Part shown: one piece after another, positions 18,522-27,211 of the stretch
Position numbering within the stretch: the first letter of the stretch is position 1
Layout of the letters: every line of letters begins with the position of its first letter
Assembly (NCBI RefSeq): GCF_017573505.1
Contig: NZ_JAGEOJ010000008.1
Span: 186,001 to 250,000 of the forward strand
Source: Actinomadura barringtoniae
GTDB lineage: Bacteria; Actinomycetota; Actinomycetes; Streptosporangiales; Streptosporangiaceae
Length of the DNA stretch: 64,000 bases
Direction of reading: 5' to 3'
Translations under genes and position numbers: made by a program
Notes under the pieces: generated by a model
Seen by the model: only the letters and a program-made list of their open reading frames with translations
What the model was told of the DNA's origin: nothing
Databases searched by the model: none

Positions 18522-19853
18522 TTACTGGCCCATCTTCTGCTGGGCGGTGGTGAGCTTGGCCTTGACCGACTCGGTCGTCACGGCGCGGCCGGCCGCCGCG
18601 TCGGCGAACAGCTCCTTGACCGCCGTGCCGACGAGCGTCTCGAACTCGCTCTCCTTGGGCACCTGCGGCAGCGGCGCGGACTGGCTCTCCAGGATCTGCC
18701 TGAACGTCTTCATGTCATCGGTCTGGAACGCCGGGTCGCTCTGGGCGGCCTTCACCGGCGGCACCGACCCGTAGGTCTTGTTGAGGAGCTTCTGCTCGTC
18801 GTCACTGGTCATGAACTTGACGAACTTCATCGCGCCGTCGCGGTTGTCGGTGTTCTTGAAGACCGCGAGGTTGATGCCGGCGACCATGGAGGAGATCGGC
18901 CGTCCGCCTGCGGGCGGGGGCGAGGGCGCGGGGATCGGGACGACGCCCCACTCCCCCTCCTTCATCCCGAGGTTCTTCAGGTTGCTGGCGGCGGACTGCC
19001 ACATGATCATCGCGGACCTGCCGGTGGCGAAGTCGCGCAGCGACTGGTTGGCCGAGTACTCGGCGTTGCCCGCCGGGGCGATCTTCTCCTTGCCGAGCAG
19101 GTCGACGTAGGACTTGATCGCGTCGACCGCGCCCGGGCTGTCGAAGCTGGGCTTGCCGTCGGCGGTGAAGTAGTCCGCGCCGTGCTGCTGGCCGAGGATG
19201 AACGCGTTGTGCACGTTCTCGGGGATGCTGGCGCCCTCGATCGCGATGCCGTACTTGTTGCCGTGGGTGAGCTTGTGCCCGTCGGAGATCAGCTCCTGCC
19301 AGGTCTTCGGCGGCTCCAGCTTGGCGTCGGCGAACTGCTTCTTGTTGTAGTAGAGCCCGTACGCCGAGGAGTAGAGCGGCACGGCCGTCGGAGGCTTGCC
19401 CTGGGCGCCCGCGGCGGCCAGCGCGGACGGGATGAAGCGCTGCGCACCGCCGATCTCGCCCATGGCCTTGGAGTCGAACTGCATCAGGCCGCCGGTCGCC
19501 TGCAGCGAGGCCGACCAGGTGTTGCCGATGTTGAGCACGTCAGGCCCCTGACCGGACGTGGTCGCGGCGAGGATGCGGTTCAGCAGGTCGGTCCACGGGA
19601 CGACCTCGAGCTGGACCTTGATGCCCGTCTGCTTCTCGAACTTGTCGAGCTCGGGCTTCAGGACTTCCTTGTCGTTCTCCAGGCTGGTGCCCTGGTTGCT
19701 GGCCCAGTACGTGAGCGTCTTCGGGGCGGAGTTGCCGCCGCCCGAGGAGGTGCCGCCGCCGCACGCGGACGCGGCGGCGAGAAGAAGACCTGCGGCCGCG
19801 AGAGCCGTGGCCTGTCTGACGAAGGGGTGGGGCATCTGCGCGGCCTTCCGCAT
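18522..19853 (-). CDS. Sugar-binding lipoprotein (ABC transporter, family 1)
   Basis: 443-residue extracellular solute-binding protein. The N-terminus has a lipoprotein signal with lipobox-like AAASACGGG, followed by a Gly/Ser linker and the mature start TLTYWASNQGTSLEND. The family 1 fold shows in GPDVLNIGNTWSASL and in the central GRSAMIMWQSA, FKNTDNRDGAMKFVKFMTS segments. First gene of the operon; the promoter lies at 19927-19955, divergent from the ROK regulator. It probably captures beta-glucosides or xylo-oligosaccharides. ATG 19835 is an alternative start. Confidence 0.92.
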   Translation of the reverse strand: MRKAAQMPHPFVRQATALAAAGLLLAAASACGGGTSSGGGNSAPKTLTYWASNQGTSLENDKEVLKPELDKFEKQTGIKVQLEVVPWTDLLNRILAATTSGQGPDVLNIGNTWSASLQATGGLMQFDSKAMGEIGGAQRFIPSALAAAGAQGKPPTAVPLYSSAYGLYYNKKQFADAKLEPPKTWQELISDGHKLTHGNKYGIAIEGASIPENVHNAFILGQQHGADYFTADGKPSFDSPGAVDAIKSYVDLLGKEKIAPAGNAEYSANQSLRDFATGRSAMIMWQSAASNLKNLGMKEGEWGVVPIPAPSPPPAGGRPISSMVAGINLAVFKNTDNRDGAMKFVKFMTSDDEQKLLNKTYGSVPPVKAAQSDPAFQTDDMKTFRQILESQSAPLPQVPKESEFETLVGTAVKELFADAAAGRAVTTESVKAKLTTAQQKMGQ

Positions 19854-19903
19854 CGGAGGTGACCTCGTGGATGAACGAAATCGGGGGTGAACGGGAGATT
19901 TAC

Positions 19904-19928
19904 ATCACATCTTTATTCATGTCGTGAT
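19904..19928. promoter_or_regulatory. Candidate ROK operator
   Basis: Inverted repeat ATCAC (19904-19908) and GTGAT (19924-19928) in the AT-rich core of the divergent region, overlapping the -10 and expected start point of the SBP promoter. AT-rich sites are usual for ROK regulators. Assigned by position only. Confidence 0.35.
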
Positions 19929-19955
19929 CTAAGCAGTGACATAATGGGCGGTCAA
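19927..19955 (-). promoter_or_regulatory. Promoter of the SBP-GH1-GH3 operon
   Basis: On the minus strand, TTGACC (19950-19955) and TTAGAT (19927-19932) are separated by 17 bases, a good housekeeping-type -35/-10 pair about 75 bp upstream of the binding-protein start. A plus-strand TTCATG...CATAAT pair overlaps it and could serve the divergent ROK gene. Confidence 0.55.
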
Positions 19956-20010
19956 GACCTGAATCTGGGGGACGTGCGGCCCGATCCGGCCGCCGGGAAA
20001 GGGGGCCCGG

Positions 20011-21225
20011 ATGCCGGATGGTTCCCGGCGCACGGTGCGTGACCTGCGGCGCGGCAATCGCTCCGCGCTGCTGCGGCGGCTCTATTTCGGGGGTCCGCTG
20101 ACCCGCCAGGAGCTGAGCCGTGAGACGGGGCTGAGCCAGGCGTCGGTCAGCAACGTCGTCGCCGAGCTGCTCGAGACGGGCCTGATCACCGAGGCGGGCA
20201 GCGTGGAGTCCGACGGCGGCCGGCCGCGGATCCTGCTCAAGACCTCGCCCGAGCACGGCCACCTGGTCGGCGTCGACGTGGGCGAGACGCGCGTGGTGGT
20301 CGAGCTGTTCGACCTGGAACTCACCCGCCTGGCCAAGGCCGACCTGCCGCTCGGCGACGGCGGCCACGACGTGGGCGCCGTGATCGAGCACATCCTGTCC
20401 GGCCTGGAGTCGGTCATCAAGGAGAGCGGCGTCGACCCGGCGGAGGTCATCGGCGTCGGCGTCGGCGTGCCGGGCACCGTCGAGCACGGCCCGGAGGCGG
20501 TCGTGCACGGCCAGACGATCGGCTGGGACGCGGTGCCGCTGGAGAAGATGCTGCGCGCGGGGACGGACCTGCCGCTTTTCGTGGACAACGGCGCGACCGC
20601 CCTCGGCCAGGCCGAGATGTGGTTCGGCGCGGGCCGCGGGCACCGCAACGCCGTGATCGCGCTCATCGGCTCGGGCGTCGGCTCGTGCCTGGTCATCGAC
20701 GGCACGCCGTACCGCGGGGCGACCGGCAGCGCGGGCGAGTGGGGCCACACCACCGCGCGGGTCGGCGGGGCGCTGTGCCGCTGCGGCGCGCGCGGCTGCC
20801 TGGAGGCCTATGTCGGCGCCGCCGCGCTGCTGGAGCGCTACCGCGCGGCGGGCGGCACGACCGGCCACGACGAGGAGGACGCGGTCGGCCGGCTGCTCGA
20901 CGACCCGGCGATGCCGGCCGCCGAGATCCGCGCCGAGATCGTGGCCTACCTCGGCGCCGGGATCGCCGACCTGGTCAACCTCTTCAACCCGGAAAAGATC
21001 ATCATCGGCGGCTGGGCCGGGCTGCTGATCGGCGACCGGATGCTCGGCCGGATCCGCGAGGCCGCCGCGCAGTACGCGCTGCGCCAGCCGTTCGCCCAGG
21101 CCTCCATCGAGCTGTGCCACCTGGGCCCGGAGGCGGTGGCGGTGGGCGCCGCCACCCTGCCGCTCGCGCACCTGCTCGACAGCGGCGGTGCCGCCCTCGT
21201 GGAACGGGCTTCAATCACAACTTAA
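20011..21225 (+). CDS. ROK family transcriptional regulator
   Basis: 404-residue repressor. Residues ~10-60 form a winged HTH (NRSALLRRLYFGG, TRQELSRETGLSQASVSNVV). The rest is a sugar-kinase-like ROK domain with VGVDVG, the zinc-site signature WGHTTA...CRCGARGCLE, and FNPEKIIIGG. It is divergent from the glycoside importer operon, and its ligand is most likely an imported beta-linked sugar. It could also be the kind of ROK protein that controls chitosanase (CsnR type), given the csn palindrome 7 kb away, but its position favours the operon it faces. Confidence 0.93.
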   Translation: MPDGSRRTVRDLRRGNRSALLRRLYFGGPLTRQELSRETGLSQASVSNVVAELLETGLITEAGSVESDGGRPRILLKTSPEHGHLVGVDVGETRVVVELFDLELTRLAKADLPLGDGGHDVGAVIEHILSGLESVIKESGVDPAEVIGVGVGVPGTVEHGPEAVVHGQTIGWDAVPLEKMLRAGTDLPLFVDNGATALGQAEMWFGAGRGHRNAVIALIGSGVGSCLVIDGTPYRGATGSAGEWGHTTARVGGALCRCGARGCLEAYVGAAALLERYRAAGGTTGHDEEDAVGRLLDDPAMPAAEIRAEIVAYLGAGIADLVNLFNPEKIIIGGWAGLLIGDRMLGRIREAAAQYALRQPFAQASIELCHLGPEAVAVGAATLPLAHLLDSGGAALVERASITT

Positions 21226-21246
21226 ATTAAACCCTGGAGTCATCCT

Positions 21247-21313
21247 CGGGGTCAGAGATCGCCCGGGGTCAGAGGTCGCCCGGGGTCAGAGGTCGCAAGG
21301 GTCAGAGATCGCG
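21247..21313. repeat. Four-copy 17-bp tandem repeat
   Basis: Units at 21247-21263, 21264-21280, 21281-21297 and 21298-21313, consensus CGGGGTCAGAGGTCGCC; the last unit is one base shorter. The array lies between the ROK stop and the convergent 21302 gene and includes that gene's final codons and stop. Confidence 0.85.
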
Positions 21314-21736
21314 CCTGCGGACGAAGCCGTGCCGCGCGAGGAAGTCCACGAACCGCTCGCCGGCCGCCGTCAGCGCCCTGCCACTGCCGTCGCACCGGCC
21401 GCACTGGACGTACTTGGGCATCTGCGGCTGTGAGTTCAGGTGCTCGTCGATCGACCGCTGGATGGCGGCGACGACGGCCGGTTCGTGGAGCGATCCCTGC
21501 TCGCCGGTGAAGGGGGCCGCCGCGGCACCGCCGGGGCGGCCCACCTCGACGCCCCGCATGCGGTCCACGGTCTGGCGCGCGACCTTGGCGAGGCCCATGA
21601 GCTCGTCGGCACGTTCCTGCCAGCGCTGCCAGTCGGCGGGAACGACCTCGCCCGTCCCGCCGCACGACGCGCACGGGGTCTCGAGGGAGGCGAGCAGGTA
21701 GGCCCATTGCTCGTCCGCCGGGTCCGGAGCCGTCAT
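21302..21736 (-). CDS. Small protein with two CXXCXGXG zinc-knuckle motifs
   Basis: 144 residues. Seen: CASCGGTG near residue 20 and CGRCDGSG near residue 115, the same CXXCXGXG element as the DnaJ zinc-finger domain, which pair to bind Zn. Between them is a helical, charged stretch (DWQRWQERADELMGLAKV). There is no J-domain or substrate-binding domain, so it is not DnaJ. I do not recognise the family; a small zinc-bound adaptor is possible. ATG 21736 starts MTAPDPADEQ; the frame extends to 21820 with low-complexity Arg-rich sequence. The stop is inside the tandem repeat. Confidence 0.65.
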   Translation of the reverse strand: MTAPDPADEQWAYLLASLETPCASCGGTGEVVPADWQRWQERADELMGLAKVARQTVDRMRGVEVGRPGGAAAAPFTGEQGSLHEPAVVAAIQRSIDEHLNSQPQMPKYVQCGRCDGSGRALTAAGERFVDFLARHGFVRRRDL

Positions 21737-21916
21737 CGCAGCACGCACCCCAATCCGCAGGCGGCACGCGTCACCGCCCGCTCTACGCGGCAGTCGCCCC
21801 CGACGGTTCACATCCGACACCAGAGGCCAACCGCGTGTCTAGCGCTCCGTGAGAATCCCGGCCCCCTTCGTGTCCGGTTCGCTCCACAGAGCGAGGTACC
21901 CGCCGATTCCGGGGAG

Positions 21917-22381
21917 TCAGGCGCCCGTGCTCGAACCGGGCCGGACGATCATCAGGACGACGACCACCGCCCACAGGAGGGCGAACATTCCGGTGACCAT
22001 CGACAGCGCCTTGGCCTTGGGCATCAGCGCGGCCCTGGCCTGCTCGTCGCCGTCCATGCCGGCGAGGAGACCGGCTTGATCGGGGATCACCTTCAGGGCC
22101 AGGACGAGGGCGGCGACCAGGGTCAGCACGATCGAAATGATCAGCCAGGTGTCGCCGAGCACGCCCATGCCGAGGGCGACGGCCAGTCCGAACACCGGCA
22201 CGATGATCCCGCCGAAGGCGTACCCGAGGCTGATGCGGTGCAGCGTCCGCAGCACCCCGAGATCGCCGTCCCCCTCCAGGGCGCGGCGCGCCAGCGGCGG
22301 GAACATGCTCGCGGCCACGGTCACCGGGCCGATGAAGATGATGGCGGCCAGCACGTGGACGCTGAGCAGCACTTTGTTCAT
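21917..22381 (-). CDS. Four-helix membrane protein (DUF2269-like)
   Basis: 154 residues with four predicted membrane helices: LLSVHVLAAIIFIGPVTVA, AFGGIIVPVFGLAVALGMG, WLIISIVLTLVAALVLALKV and MVTGMFALLWAVVVVLMIV. The HVLAAIIFIGP start is typical of DUF2269 integral membrane proteins. Its function is unknown. It lies 24 bp downstream of the GlxA-type regulator gene on the same strand, so the two probably form one transcript. Confidence 0.75.
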   Translation of the reverse strand: MNKVLLSVHVLAAIIFIGPVTVAASMFPPLARRALEGDGDLGVLRTLHRISLGYAFGGIIVPVFGLAVALGMGVLGDTWLIISIVLTLVAALVLALKVIPDQAGLLAGMDGDEQARAALMPKAKALSMVTGMFALLWAVVVVLMIVRPGSSTGA

Positions 22382-22405
22382 GGGGAGGCTTCTCTCGTGT
22401 GAGGG

Positions 22406-23368
22406 TCAGGCGTTCGCGCCGCGGAAGGAGCGGCGGTAGCTCTGCGGGCTGGTCCCGACGACCTCGCGGAACCACTCCCGGAACGTGGTGGTGGAGCCGA
22501 AGCCGACCTGCCGGGCGATGTGGTCGATCGAGCAGCCGGTGGTCTCCAGGAGGTGCTGGGCGCGGCGCAGCCGGGTGATGTGCAGCCAGCGCAGCGGGGT
22601 CGTCCCGGTCTGCTCGCGGAAGCGGCGCGACAGCGTGCGGGTGCTCATCGAGGCCTGTTCGGCGATGTCCTTGAGGGTCAGTTCGCGGTGGCTGTTGTCC
22701 TCCAGCCAGAGCAGCAGGGGGCCAAGGCTCGCGCCGTCCTTCACCGGGTGCTCATGGACGATGAACTGTGCCTGCCCGCCGTCGCGTTCCAGCGGCATGA
22801 CCGCCAGGCGCGCCGCGTCGGCCGCCACGGCCGGGCCGTGGTCGCGGCGGATCACGTACAGGCACAGGTCGAGCCCGGCAGCGGCACCCGCCGAGGTGAG
22901 GATCTGGCCGTTGTCGACGTAGAGGACGTTCGGGTCGACCTGCACGGCCGGGTAGCGGCGGGCCATGTCGTTCGCCGCGATCCAGTGCGTGGTCGCGCGC
23001 TTGCCGTCCAGGATCCCGGCCTCGGCCAGGATGAACGAGCCGACGCAGATCGACAGGATCCGCACGCCACGCCGGGCCGCCGTGCGCAGGGCCTCCAGGA
23101 CCTCGGCCGGCGCCTCGGAGGGGTCGGCGCCGTGGCCGGGCACGACGATCGTGTCCGCCTCCGCGAGCGCGTCCATGCCGTACGGGACGGTCATGCCGAA
23201 CATCTCGGCGGCGATCTCCCGCTCGGGCCCGCACACCCGTACCCGGTAGGGGAGGCTACCATCGGGCAGCCGGACCCGGTCGAACGCGTCGAGCGGCAGC
23301 GCGAGGTCGGTGGCGACCACTCCGTCCAAAGCCAGGACGGCGACGATGTGCTTGCGTGGGTGGCCCAT
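22406..23368 (-). CDS. GlxA-type AraC regulator with DJ-1/PfpI domain
   Basis: 320-residue transcription factor. Residues ~5-190 form a class I glutamine amidotransferase-like (DJ-1/PfpI) domain, with SICVGSFILAEAGILDGKRATTHW around the nucleophile-elbow Cys. Residues ~215-315 form an AraC double HTH (LKDIAEQASMSTRTLSRRF, then HIARQVGFGSTTTFREWF). Family knowledge: these regulators sense small amines or metabolites, and some control choline/glycine-betaine or arginine genes. Here the only obvious partner is the downstream membrane protein. Confidence 0.92.
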   Translation of the reverse strand: MGHPRKHIVAVLALDGVVATDLALPLDAFDRVRLPDGSLPYRVRVCGPEREIAAEMFGMTVPYGMDALAEADTIVVPGHGADPSEAPAEVLEALRTAARRGVRILSICVGSFILAEAGILDGKRATTHWIAANDMARRYPAVQVDPNVLYVDNGQILTSAGAAAGLDLCLYVIRRDHGPAVAADAARLAVMPLERDGGQAQFIVHEHPVKDGASLGPLLLWLEDNSHRELTLKDIAEQASMSTRTLSRRFREQTGTTPLRWLHITRLRRAQHLLETTGCSIDHIARQVGFGSTTTFREWFREVVGTSPQSYRRSFRGANA

Positions 23369-23502
23369 TCGGCCAACATGACCAGGTTCTGGCCACGCCC
23401 GTCAAACGCCTGGCTCAAACCCGTCGATTTATGGCCTCCAGGCCGCGTTCAGCGCCCTGACCACCGGAAACCGGCGTGCGGGCGACCGCGAGCGGCCTGG
23501 AC

Positions 23503-26133
23503 TCAGTGGGCGGCGGCGTCCCAGTCCGAGCCGCTGCCGACCGCGACCTCCAGGCCTACGCTGAGGGGGTATGCGGTCGTCATCCGGTCGCGGACGATCT
23601 CCTCCACCCGGTCCCGTTCCCCCGGCGCCACCTCCAGCACGACCTCGTCGTGGACCTGGAGCAGCAACCGGCTGCGCAGCCCCGCCTCGCGGAGCGCCTC
23701 GTCCACCCGCAGCATCGCGATCTTGACGATGTCGGCGGCGGAGCCCTGGATCGGGGCGTTCAGCGCCATCCGCTCGGCGGTCTCGCGGCGCTGGCGGTTG
23801 TCGCTGGTCAGGTGGGGCAGGTAGCGGCGGCGGCCGAGAATCGTCTCGGTGTAGCCGGTGCCGCGCGCCTCGCCGACGACGTGCTCGAGGTAGTCGCGGA
23901 CGCCGCCGAGCCGCGCGAAGTAGGCGTCCATCAGCGGGCGCGCCTCGGCGACCGCGATGCCGAGCTGCTTGGCCAGGCCGAACGCCGACAGCCCGTAGGC
24001 CAGCCCGTACGACATCGCCTTGATCTTGCGCCGCATGTCGGCGGTGACCGCGTCGCGGGCGACGCCGAACACCTGCGCGGCCATGGTGGTGTGCAGGTCC
24101 TCGCCGGACTCGAACGCGGCGACCAGCGTCGGGTCCTTGGACAGATGCGCCATGATCCGCAGTTCGAGCTGGCCGTAGTCGGCGGTCATCAGCGCCTCGT
24201 AGCCCTCGCCCGGCAGGAACGCCTGGCGGATCCGCCGGCCCTCGGCGGTGCGGATCGGGATGACCTGGAGGTTGGGCTCGGTGGAGGTGAGCCGGCCGGT
24301 GGCGGCGACGGTCTGCTGGAACGAGGTGTGGATCCGGGCGTCGGCGCCGATCTCACGGATCAGCCCGGCCACCGTCATCCGCAGCCGGGACTGGTCGCGG
24401 TGGTGCAGCAGCACCTCGGGCATGCCGTTCTCGGTCTGGGTGGCGAGCCAGGTCAGCGCGTCCACGTCGGTCGAGTGCCCGGACTTGATCTTCTTGGTCT
24501 TGGGCAGGCCCAGGTCGCCGAACAGCACCTCCTGGAGCTGCTTGGTGGAACCGGGGTTGAAGCGGCGCCCCGCGATCTCGGCGGCCCGGTCGGTGGCGCG
24601 CTCCATCTCGTTCTCGAACTGCTTCTCCAGCTCGCGCAACAGGGCGTCGTCGACGAACACCCCGTCCCGTTCCAGCTGGGCCAGCAGCGCCGACAGCGGC
24701 AGCTCCACCTCGCGCGCCACCGCGTCCATTCCGGTGTCGGCGAGCTCGGGCCCGAACTTGGCCGCCAGGTCGAGCACGGCGCGGGCCTGGACCATCAGCC
24801 CCTCGGCGCCCTCCTCGGGCGGCCGGTAGCCGAGATGCCGCGCGGAAAGGTCGGCGATCCCGTACGCGGCCAGCCCGGGCAGCAGCAGGTAGGCCGCCAC
24901 CGCGATGTCGACGGCCACTCCCCCGATCCGCCAGCCGCGGTCGGGAAAGACGTGCAGCAGCGACTTCACATCGTGCAGGGCCTTGGGACGCTCAGGATCG
25001 GCCAGCCACGCGGCGAACGCCCGATCGTCCTCCTCGGTCAAAGCCTCGGGCTCGAAGCTGACCGCCATGTCCTCACTCGCCAGCGCGATCCGCCGCACCC
25101 CGCCCGAGCCGCGTACCCAGACGCAGTCGGCGGCCAGGCCCAGCACGCCGGTCCTGCCGGTGAGCCAGCCCGCCAGCTCACCGGCTCCGAGCTCGCGCCC
25201 CCTCAGAGCCGCCGTCTCATCCGCGGCGGCCTCTTCCCGCCCGCCGCCCGGATCGGCCGCGAAGAGCCGCTGCCGCAGGCTGGCGTTGCGGAACTCCAGC
25301 TCGTCCAGCAACCGGGTGAACGCCGTCAGGTCGTAGGGACCGCGCCCGAGATCGCCCAGCCCGAGCGGCAGCTCGACGTCCCGCACCAGCTCGGTCAGCC
25401 GCCGGTTGAGCCGGACCTGGTCGAGCGCGTCGCGGAGCTTCTCCCCCGCCTTGCCCTTCACCTCGTCGGCCCGTTCCACCAACGCGTCCAGCGAGCCGAA
25501 CTCGCGGATCCACTTGGCGGCGGTCTTCTCGCCGATGCCCGGGATGCTCGGCAGGTTGTCGGACGGGTCGCCGCGCAGCGCCGCGAAGTCGGGATACTGC
25601 GCGGGCGTCAGGTCGTACTTGGCCTGGACGGCCTCCGGCGTGTAGCGGATCATCTCCGACGCCGTCCGGTAGAAGTACAGGACCGTCACGTCGTCGCTGA
25701 CCAGCTGGAGCACGTCCCGGTCGCCGGTGATGATCAGTACCCGGAAGCCGTCCGCCGCCGCGGCCGTGGCCAGCGTCGCGATCACGTCGTCGGCCTCGAA
25801 GCCCGGCACCCGCAGCGTCGCGATGCTCATCGCCGCCAGCAGGTCGTCCAGCACCGTCATCTGGCTGTGGAACTCGTCCGGAGACCGCGTCCGCCCGGCC
25901 TTGTACTCCGGGAACGCCTCGGCCCTGAACGTCTGCCGGGACACGTCGAACGCCACCGCGACATGCGTCGGCTGCTCGTCCCGCAGGGCGTTGGCGAGCA
26001 TGTTGGCGAAGCCGTACACCACGTTGGTGGGCTGTCCCGAGGTGGTGCTGAAGTTCTCCACGGGCAGCGCGTAGAACGCCCGGTAGGCCAGCGAGTGGCC
26101 GTCCAGGAGCAGCAAGGTCGGCCGGTCGGTCAT
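23503..26133 (-). CDS. polA: DNA polymerase I
   Basis: 876-residue repair and Okazaki-fragment polymerase. The N-terminal 5'-3' exonuclease domain starts LLLLDGHSLAYRAFYAL and includes GDRDVLQLV and GDPSDNLPSIPGIGEKTA. The 3'-5' exonuclease domain appears degenerate, as usual in actinobacteria. Polymerase motif A is TADYGQLELRIMAHLS, motif B is RRKIKAMSYGLAYGLSAFGL and motif C is LQVHDEVVLEV. The frame is open to 26361, but ATG 26133 starts the conserved domain. Housekeeping gene, apparently monocistronic. Confidence 0.97.
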   Translation of the reverse strand: MTDRPTLLLLDGHSLAYRAFYALPVENFSTTSGQPTNVVYGFANMLANALRDEQPTHVAVAFDVSRQTFRAEAFPEYKAGRTRSPDEFHSQMTVLDDLLAAMSIATLRVPGFEADDVIATLATAAAADGFRVLIITGDRDVLQLVSDDVTVLYFYRTASEMIRYTPEAVQAKYDLTPAQYPDFAALRGDPSDNLPSIPGIGEKTAAKWIREFGSLDALVERADEVKGKAGEKLRDALDQVRLNRRLTELVRDVELPLGLGDLGRGPYDLTAFTRLLDELEFRNASLRQRLFAADPGGGREEAAADETAALRGRELGAGELAGWLTGRTGVLGLAADCVWVRGSGGVRRIALASEDMAVSFEPEALTEEDDRAFAAWLADPERPKALHDVKSLLHVFPDRGWRIGGVAVDIAVAAYLLLPGLAAYGIADLSARHLGYRPPEEGAEGLMVQARAVLDLAAKFGPELADTGMDAVAREVELPLSALLAQLERDGVFVDDALLRELEKQFENEMERATDRAAEIAGRRFNPGSTKQLQEVLFGDLGLPKTKKIKSGHSTDVDALTWLATQTENGMPEVLLHHRDQSRLRMTVAGLIREIGADARIHTSFQQTVAATGRLTSTEPNLQVIPIRTAEGRRIRQAFLPGEGYEALMTADYGQLELRIMAHLSKDPTLVAAFESGEDLHTTMAAQVFGVARDAVTADMRRKIKAMSYGLAYGLSAFGLAKQLGIAVAEARPLMDAYFARLGGVRDYLEHVVGEARGTGYTETILGRRRYLPHLTSDNRQRRETAERMALNAPIQGSAADIVKIAMLRVDEALREAGLRSRLLLQVHDEVVLEVAPGERDRVEEIVRDRMTTAYPLSVGLEVAVGSGSDWDAAAH

Positions 26134-26174
26134 GCCCCCATCCTGACAGCCGCCTCCGACAGTTTCACCGGCGA

Positions 26175-27056
26175 TCAGGCCTCTGAAGTGAGGAAATCCC
26201 AGAGGTGGCGGGCCGTCTCGTCCGGCGCCTCCTCGGCCAGGAAGTGCCCGGCCGCCACCGGCCCGCCCTCCACCCGGTCGCACCACGCCCGCCAGATCTC
26301 CAGCGGCTCGTACCACTGCGCGACCGCGCCCGAGCCGCTCCACAGCGCCAGGGTCGGACACATGATCTTGCGGCGGCCCCGGTCGGCCTCATCGTGCGCG
26401 ACGTCCAGCGTGGCCGCCGCCCGGTACTCCTCGCAGATCGCGTGCACGGACTCGGGATCGGTGAACGGCCGCACGTACTCGGCCCGGAGCTCGGCCGGAA
26501 AGGCGTCCGGGACGTCCGACCACGAGTCCAGCATGTGGTTCACGACCAGGGCGGGATCGGCCGCGATCAGCCGTTCGGGCACGGGCGCAGGCGCCGCCAG
26601 GAACGACCACACCCAGTAGCCGAGGCTGAACTCGGCGTCCGCGCGGGCGTAGGCGTCGCCGGTCGGGACGATGTCGAGCACGGCCAGCCGTTCGACGGCC
26701 TCCGGATGATCGAGCGCCATCCGGTAGGCGCAGCGCGCACCCCGATCGTGCCCGACCACCGCGAACCGGTCGTGCCCGAGCGTCCTCATCACCTCGACCT
26801 GCTCGCGGGCGATCTCCCGCATGCTGTACGGCGCGTGGTCGGGCGCGCTCGGCGGGGCGGCGCTGTCACCGAAGCCCCGCAGGTCGGTGGCGACGACGGT
26901 GAAGGCCTCGGCCAGCCTGGGCGCCACGCCGTGCCACATCAGATGGGTCTCCGGAATGCCGTGCAGCAGCAGGACCGGCGGCCCTTCCCCGCCGCGCCGC
27001 CCGTGCACGGACCCGTCCGCCGTGGGGACGTCGAACTCCTCAAAGCCCTCGAACAC
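26175..27056 (-). CDS. Alpha/beta hydrolase, fluoroacetate-dehalogenase-like
   Basis: About 293 residues. Seen: LLLHGIPETHLMWHGVAP (oxyanion region), the nucleophile elbow VVGHDRGARCAYRMALDHP with Asp as nucleophile, and the late catalytic His in GHFLAEEAP. This pattern characterises haloacetate/fluoroacetate dehalogenases and some epoxide hydrolases. The substrate is not certain. GTG 27056 is chosen because AAGGGAG stands 7 bases upstream. The open frame extends to TTG 27125, but that stretch contains two TTGACA hexamers more likely to be promoter. Divergent from the phospholipase gene. Confidence 0.85.
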   Translation of the reverse strand: MFEGFEEFDVPTADGSVHGRRGGEGPPVLLLHGIPETHLMWHGVAPRLAEAFTVVATDLRGFGDSAAPPSAPDHAPYSMREIAREQVEVMRTLGHDRFAVVGHDRGARCAYRMALDHPEAVERLAVLDIVPTGDAYARADAEFSLGYWVWSFLAAPAPVPERLIAADPALVVNHMLDSWSDVPDAFPAELRAEYVRPFTDPESVHAICEEYRAAATLDVAHDEADRGRRKIMCPTLALWSGSGAVAQWYEPLEIWRAWCDRVEGGPVAAGHFLAEEAPDETARHLWDFLTSEA

Positions 27057-27211
27057 CTCACCGCTCCCTTTCGGAGATTTGTGCCAATTCACGTTCTGGC
27101 CCCTCTGTGTCAACGTCACTGTCAACAGGTCACCCGATCATCTGCTGGGCCGTTGCGCCCCAGATGAGGCTTGCGCGTCCCGCCCGAGCCCCGCCCGAGA
27201 GGAAGACCCGT

